From NCBI GenBank assembly GCA_018268575.1, contig JAFDWF010000214.1, positions 1 through 39,861 of the forward strand: a stretch of DNA of 39,861 nt, given 5' to 3'. Below are positions 36,178-39,861 of this stretch, piece after piece (position 1 is the first letter of the stretch; every line of letters begins with the position of its first letter). Made by a program: the position numbers and the translations under genes. This stretch comes from Actinomycetota bacterium. Lineage in GTDB: Bacteria; Actinomycetota; Thermoleophilia; Solirubrobacterales; 70-9. Under the pieces are notes generated by a model. The model saw nothing but the letters and a program-made list of their open reading frames with translations, searched no databases and was not told the DNA's origin.

Positions 36178-37311
36178 ATGAGCGAGCATCAGGCGATCCC
36201 GCTGGCGCGCCCCGAGCTCGGGGCGCGCGAGGAGGAGCTGGTGCTCGAGGTGATGCGCTCGGGCCGGCTCTCGTTGGGGCCGATGGGGGAGCGCTTCGAG
36301 CGCGCCTTCGCCGAGTTCCTCGGGGTCGAGGACGCGGTCGCGGTGTCGAGCGGCACCGCGGCGCTCCACCTCGGCGTGCGCCAGCTCGGCTGGGGACCGG
36401 GCGAGGAGGTCCTCACCAGCCCGTTCACCTTCATCGCCTCGGCCAACTGCCTGCTCTACGAGGGGGCGCGGCCGGTTTTCGTCGACGTCGACCCGGAGAC
36501 GCTCGACATCGACCCCGACGCCGCCGCGGCGGCCGTCGGCGAGCGCACCGCGGGCCTCTTGCCGATCGACATCTTCGGCTGGCCCGCGGCTTGGCCCGAG
36601 CTCGAGGCGCTGGCGGCAAAGCACGGCCTCGGCCTGCTCGAGGACTCCTGCGAGGCGCTCGGCGCGGTCGACGCGGAGGGCCGCATGGTCGGCACCCGCG
36701 GCAACTTCGCCACCTTCGCCTTCTACGCCAACAAGCAGATGACGACGGGGGAGGGCGGCGTGATCGTCCCCACCGATGCGGGCACGGCGGCGCGCCTGCG
36801 CAGCGAGCGCAACCAGGGTCGCGCCGTCGACATGGGCTGGCTCGACCACGATCGGCTCGGCTTCAACTACCGGCTCTCCGACCTGGGGGCGGCGATCGGG
36901 CTCGGTCAGGTGGAGAGGCTGCCGTCGCTCTTGGAGCGCCGCGCCGCCGTGGCCGCCGCCTACGCCGAACGGCTCGCCGAGGTGCCGGGCGTGGAGGCGC
37001 CGATGGCCGCCCGCGGCCGCGAGGTGCGCAGCTGGTTCGTCTACGTCGTGCGGCTCGCCGACGAGGTCGACCGTGACGCGGTGATCCGGGCGCTGCGCGA
37101 AGTGGGGATCGATTCGAAGTCCTACCTGCCGAGCGTCCACCTCTTCCCGCACCTGCGGGAGCTGGGCTACCGCGAGGGACAGTTCCCGGTCGCCGAGGCC
37201 GCCTCGGCGCACTCGCTGGCGCTGCCCTTCTTCCCGCGGCTGAGCGAGGCGCAGATCGAGTGCGTCTGCACCGAGCTGGCTGCCGCCGTCGACGCCTCGC
37301 GACGCGGGTAG
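36178..37311 (+). CDS. DegT/DnrJ/EryC1-family PLP aminotransferase
   Basis: A 377-residue sugar-aminotransferase-type enzyme. It has the N-terminal PLARPELGAREEELVLEVMRSG, the cofactor-binding VSSGTAALHLGVR, the motif DSCEALGA, the PLP lysine in FAFYANKQMTTGEGGVIV (near residue 189) and NYRLSDLGAAIGLGQ. Members aminate nucleotide-linked keto sugars for glycans or antibiotics, and some act as dehydratases, but the lysine is present. The ATG at 36178 follows GAAGGGGG by 4 nt; the ATG at 36160, overlapping the cimA stop as ATGA, is an alternative. Its product may feed glycosylation in this organism; no sugar-nucleotide genes adjoin it. Confidence 0.87.
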   Translation: MSEHQAIPLARPELGAREEELVLEVMRSGRLSLGPMGERFERAFAEFLGVEDAVAVSSGTAALHLGVRQLGWGPGEEVLTSPFTFIASANCLLYEGARPVFVDVDPETLDIDPDAAAAAVGERTAGLLPIDIFGWPAAWPELEALAAKHGLGLLEDSCEALGAVDAEGRMVGTRGNFATFAFYANKQMTTGEGGVIVPTDAGTAARLRSERNQGRAVDMGWLDHDRLGFNYRLSDLGAAIGLGQVERLPSLLERRAAVAAAYAERLAEVPGVEAPMAARGREVRSWFVYVVRLADEVDRDAVIRALREVGIDSKSYLPSVHLFPHLRELGYREGQFPVAEAASAHSLALPFFPRLSEAQIECVCTELAAAVDASRRG

Positions 37312-37323
37312 TCTGGGCGCGCC

Positions 37324-38739
<1,416 letters not shown>

Positions 38740-38765
38740 GCTCCAGGGGGCGCAGCGCCGCCGGG

Positions 38766-38791
38766 CCCAGGCGAGCGGATGCTCGCCTGGG
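38766..38791. repeat. Hairpin over the expected mpg start
   Basis: The perfect 11-bp arms CCCAGGCGAGC/GCTCGCCTGGG surround a 4-nt loop. It lies between the argH stop and the first conserved codons of the DNA glycosylase gene. A small GGCGC-A-GCGCC hairpin precedes it. Confidence 0.65.
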
Positions 38792-39365
38792 GGCTGACTT
38801 CTTCGCGGGCTCGGTCCACGACGTCGCCCCGGCGCTGATCGGCTGCCGTCTGTTCGTGAACGGCGTCGGCGGCACGATCGTCGAGACCGAGGCCTACGAA
38901 CGCGAAGACCCGGCCAGCCACTCCTTCGTCGGCCTGACCGAACGGACCAAGGTGATGTTCGGCCCGCCCGGCTACGCCTACGTCTATCTCTCCTACGGCA
39001 TCCACAGCCTGCTGAACTTCGTCTGCGAGCCCGAGGGCGACGCGGCGGCGGTCCTGATCCGAGCACTGGAGCCGACGGCGGGCCTGGAGACGATCCGCGA
39101 GCGCCGCCCAGCGGCGCGCACGGACCTCGATCTCTGCTCGGGCCCCGGCAAGCTGACCGAGGCCCTCGGCGTCACCCTCGCCGACAACGCCGCCCGCCTC
39201 GACCGCGACCCTTTCCAGCTTCTCCCACCCGAGGGCGACCCGCCAACGGTGGTGACGAGCCCCCGTGTCGGCATCACCAAAGCCGTAGAGCGCCTCTGGC
39301 GTTTCTCCGCGGCGGGGAGCCCGTATGTGTCGCGGCCCCGGCCGGTCTCCGCCTCAGGACATTAG
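38787..39365 (+). CDS. mpg: 3-Methyladenine DNA glycosylase (AAG/MPG family), start uncertain
   Basis: It excises alkylated purines such as 3-methyladenine. Conserved segments are LGADFFAGSVHDVAPALIG, IVETEAYEREDPASHS, MFGPPGYAYVYLSYGIHSLL with the active-site Tyr, LCSGPGKLTEALGV and SPRVGITKAVERLWRF. From 38787 the product is 192 residues, close to the family length. No ATG, GTG or TTG lies in this frame before the conserved N terminus: only CTG at 38787, or CTG at 38736 overlapping the argH stop. The first standard start, GTG at 38856, would cut off about 23 conserved residues. Either a CTG start or damage by the adjacent hairpin is possible. Confidence 0.8.
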   Translation: MGADFFAGSVHDVAPALIGCRLFVNGVGGTIVETEAYEREDPASHSFVGLTERTKVMFGPPGYAYVYLSYGIHSLLNFVCEPEGDAAAVLIRALEPTAGLETIRERRPAARTDLDLCSGPGKLTEALGVTLADNAARLDRDPFQLLPPEGDPPTVVTSPRVGITKAVERLWRFSAAGSPYVSRPRPVSASGH

Positions 39366-39420
39366 ATGAGCAGTTCCGCGACGGCGCTCGAGGGGAGCGG
39401 AAGGAGCTCCGGCGGACGCA

Positions 39421-39861
39421 TAAGGGACCCGGCCTTCCCGGAGGCGACCCTGGCAGGCTGTGGCCGCCTCCGAGAAGGCCGGGTCACGGGGGGACGGCGG
39501 AGGGTCCTACGCTCCGCTGTTCCTTATGCCGGGATGGTGGGCATGAGGAACAGCGGAGGGAGGGTGTCGCGGGGTCCGTCACGAAGACGCCGGGAACTGC
39601 GCGGGTGACGTGAGGGAGACGTCACGGGTTCCACAGTTCCTCCACCGTCACAATCACGTGACCACGGTTCCGGGCCCCTATGGGGGCCCAGATTCACTCA
39701 GCGCGAAAAGGGGGGTCTGAACCTTCGCAGGAAGGCATACGCCTTCCCTGCGATCGTGGACCCTTCGTGACGGACCGACCATGATCCGGCGGGGATCCCG
39801 CCGGATCATGCATCTCCCCGACGGGACCCGCGCGGATCGCACGGTCTTCGTGGCGTCTTCC
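39421..39861. repeat. Structured intergenic repeat, right copy (inverted)
   Basis: No gene is supported after 39365. This is the inverted, diverged copy of about 66-396. Shared hairpins are 39431-39480 (outer arms GGCCTTCCCGGAGGCG), 39672-39689 (GGGCCCC-TATG-GGGGCCC, in place of CCACCA/TGGTGG in the left copy), the GAAGGC/GCCTTC pair near 39733, and 39780-39810 (14-bp arms, identical). The copy carries an extra 105 bp (39484-39588) that the left one lacks. Bases 39366-39420 show no gene or clear signal. Confidence 0.8.
39484..39594. mobile_element. Insertion in the right repeat copy, with hairpin and 6-bp duplication
   Basis: The left copy reads AAGGCCGGGAACCGCG. The right copy reads AAGGCCGGG, then 105 extra bases, then GCCGGGAACTGCGC, so GCCGGG is present on both sides (39478-39483 and 39589-39594). 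The extra segment contains a hairpin at 39513-39557 with arms TCCGCTGTTCCTTATGCC/GGCATGAGGAACAGCGGA (one mismatch). It looks like a small inserted element with a target duplication, although a deletion between short repeats in the left copy would give the same picture. Confidence 0.55.

Overview
The window is a GC-rich, densely packed chromosomal segment, most likely from a Thermoleophilia / Solirubrobacterales-type actinobacterium. This is an inference. It rests on the high GC content, a secreted repeat protein with the [15 protein letters not shown] leader and AVTxxKL repeats, a menaquinone pathway, and many start codons placed 5-10 nt after a TAnnnT box with no Shine-Dalgarno (leaderless style). 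No rRNA, tRNA, CRISPR array, transposase or phage gene was seen.

Layout. 1-506: a structured repeat, then a palindromic promoter for an NDH-2-like oxidoreductase. 507-6520: that oxidoreductase, a zinc-ribbon membrane protein, and a glycosylation group (DUF2304-like/GT2 fusion and two GT39-like membrane glycosyltransferases around a small secreted protein). 6550-10111: a UDP-sulfoquinovose synthase, then ilvB-ilvN. 10098-17646: menaquinone genes menF, a streptomycin-kinase-like APH, then menA-menC-menD leftward and menE rightward. 17698-18702: ilvC, followed by a 419-bp foldback element. 19152-23033: cupin and DUF4389-like genes leftward, serC-serA rightward. 23113-25089: an RTX-like secreted protein and an MFS exporter. 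25137-32556: a leucine block (leader peptide, leuA, a nuclease-like gene, an XRE/cupin regulator, leuC-leuD-methyltransferase-leuB). 32553-39365: a secreted repeat protein, ilvE, cimA, a DegT aminotransferase, argH and a 3-methyladenine DNA glycosylase. 39366-39861: an inverted, diverged copy of the repeat at the left end.

How the genes work together. IlvBN, IlvC and IlvE, with LeuA and LeuBCD, cover most of valine and leucine synthesis. CimA supplies citramalate, which LeuCD and LeuB can carry on to 2-ketobutyrate, so isoleucine need not start from threonine. ilvD is not in the window. SerC/SerA and ArgH add serine and arginine steps. MenF, D, C, E and A are present; MenB, a thioesterase and the final methyltransferase are not.

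The most unusual signal is a set of palindromic hairpin elements. Two related 41-47 bp elements lie in frame inside one GT39-like gene, and its neighbouring paralog lacks both. Three elements of another family (14-nt centre, compensated arms) lie in menC, in menD and across the stop codon of a nuclease-like gene. Other notable points are a leucine leader peptide before leuA, a 33-codon mini-ORF inside a 104-nt inverted repeat between ilvB and ilvN, and a trans-aconitate-methyltransferase-like gene inside the leu operon.
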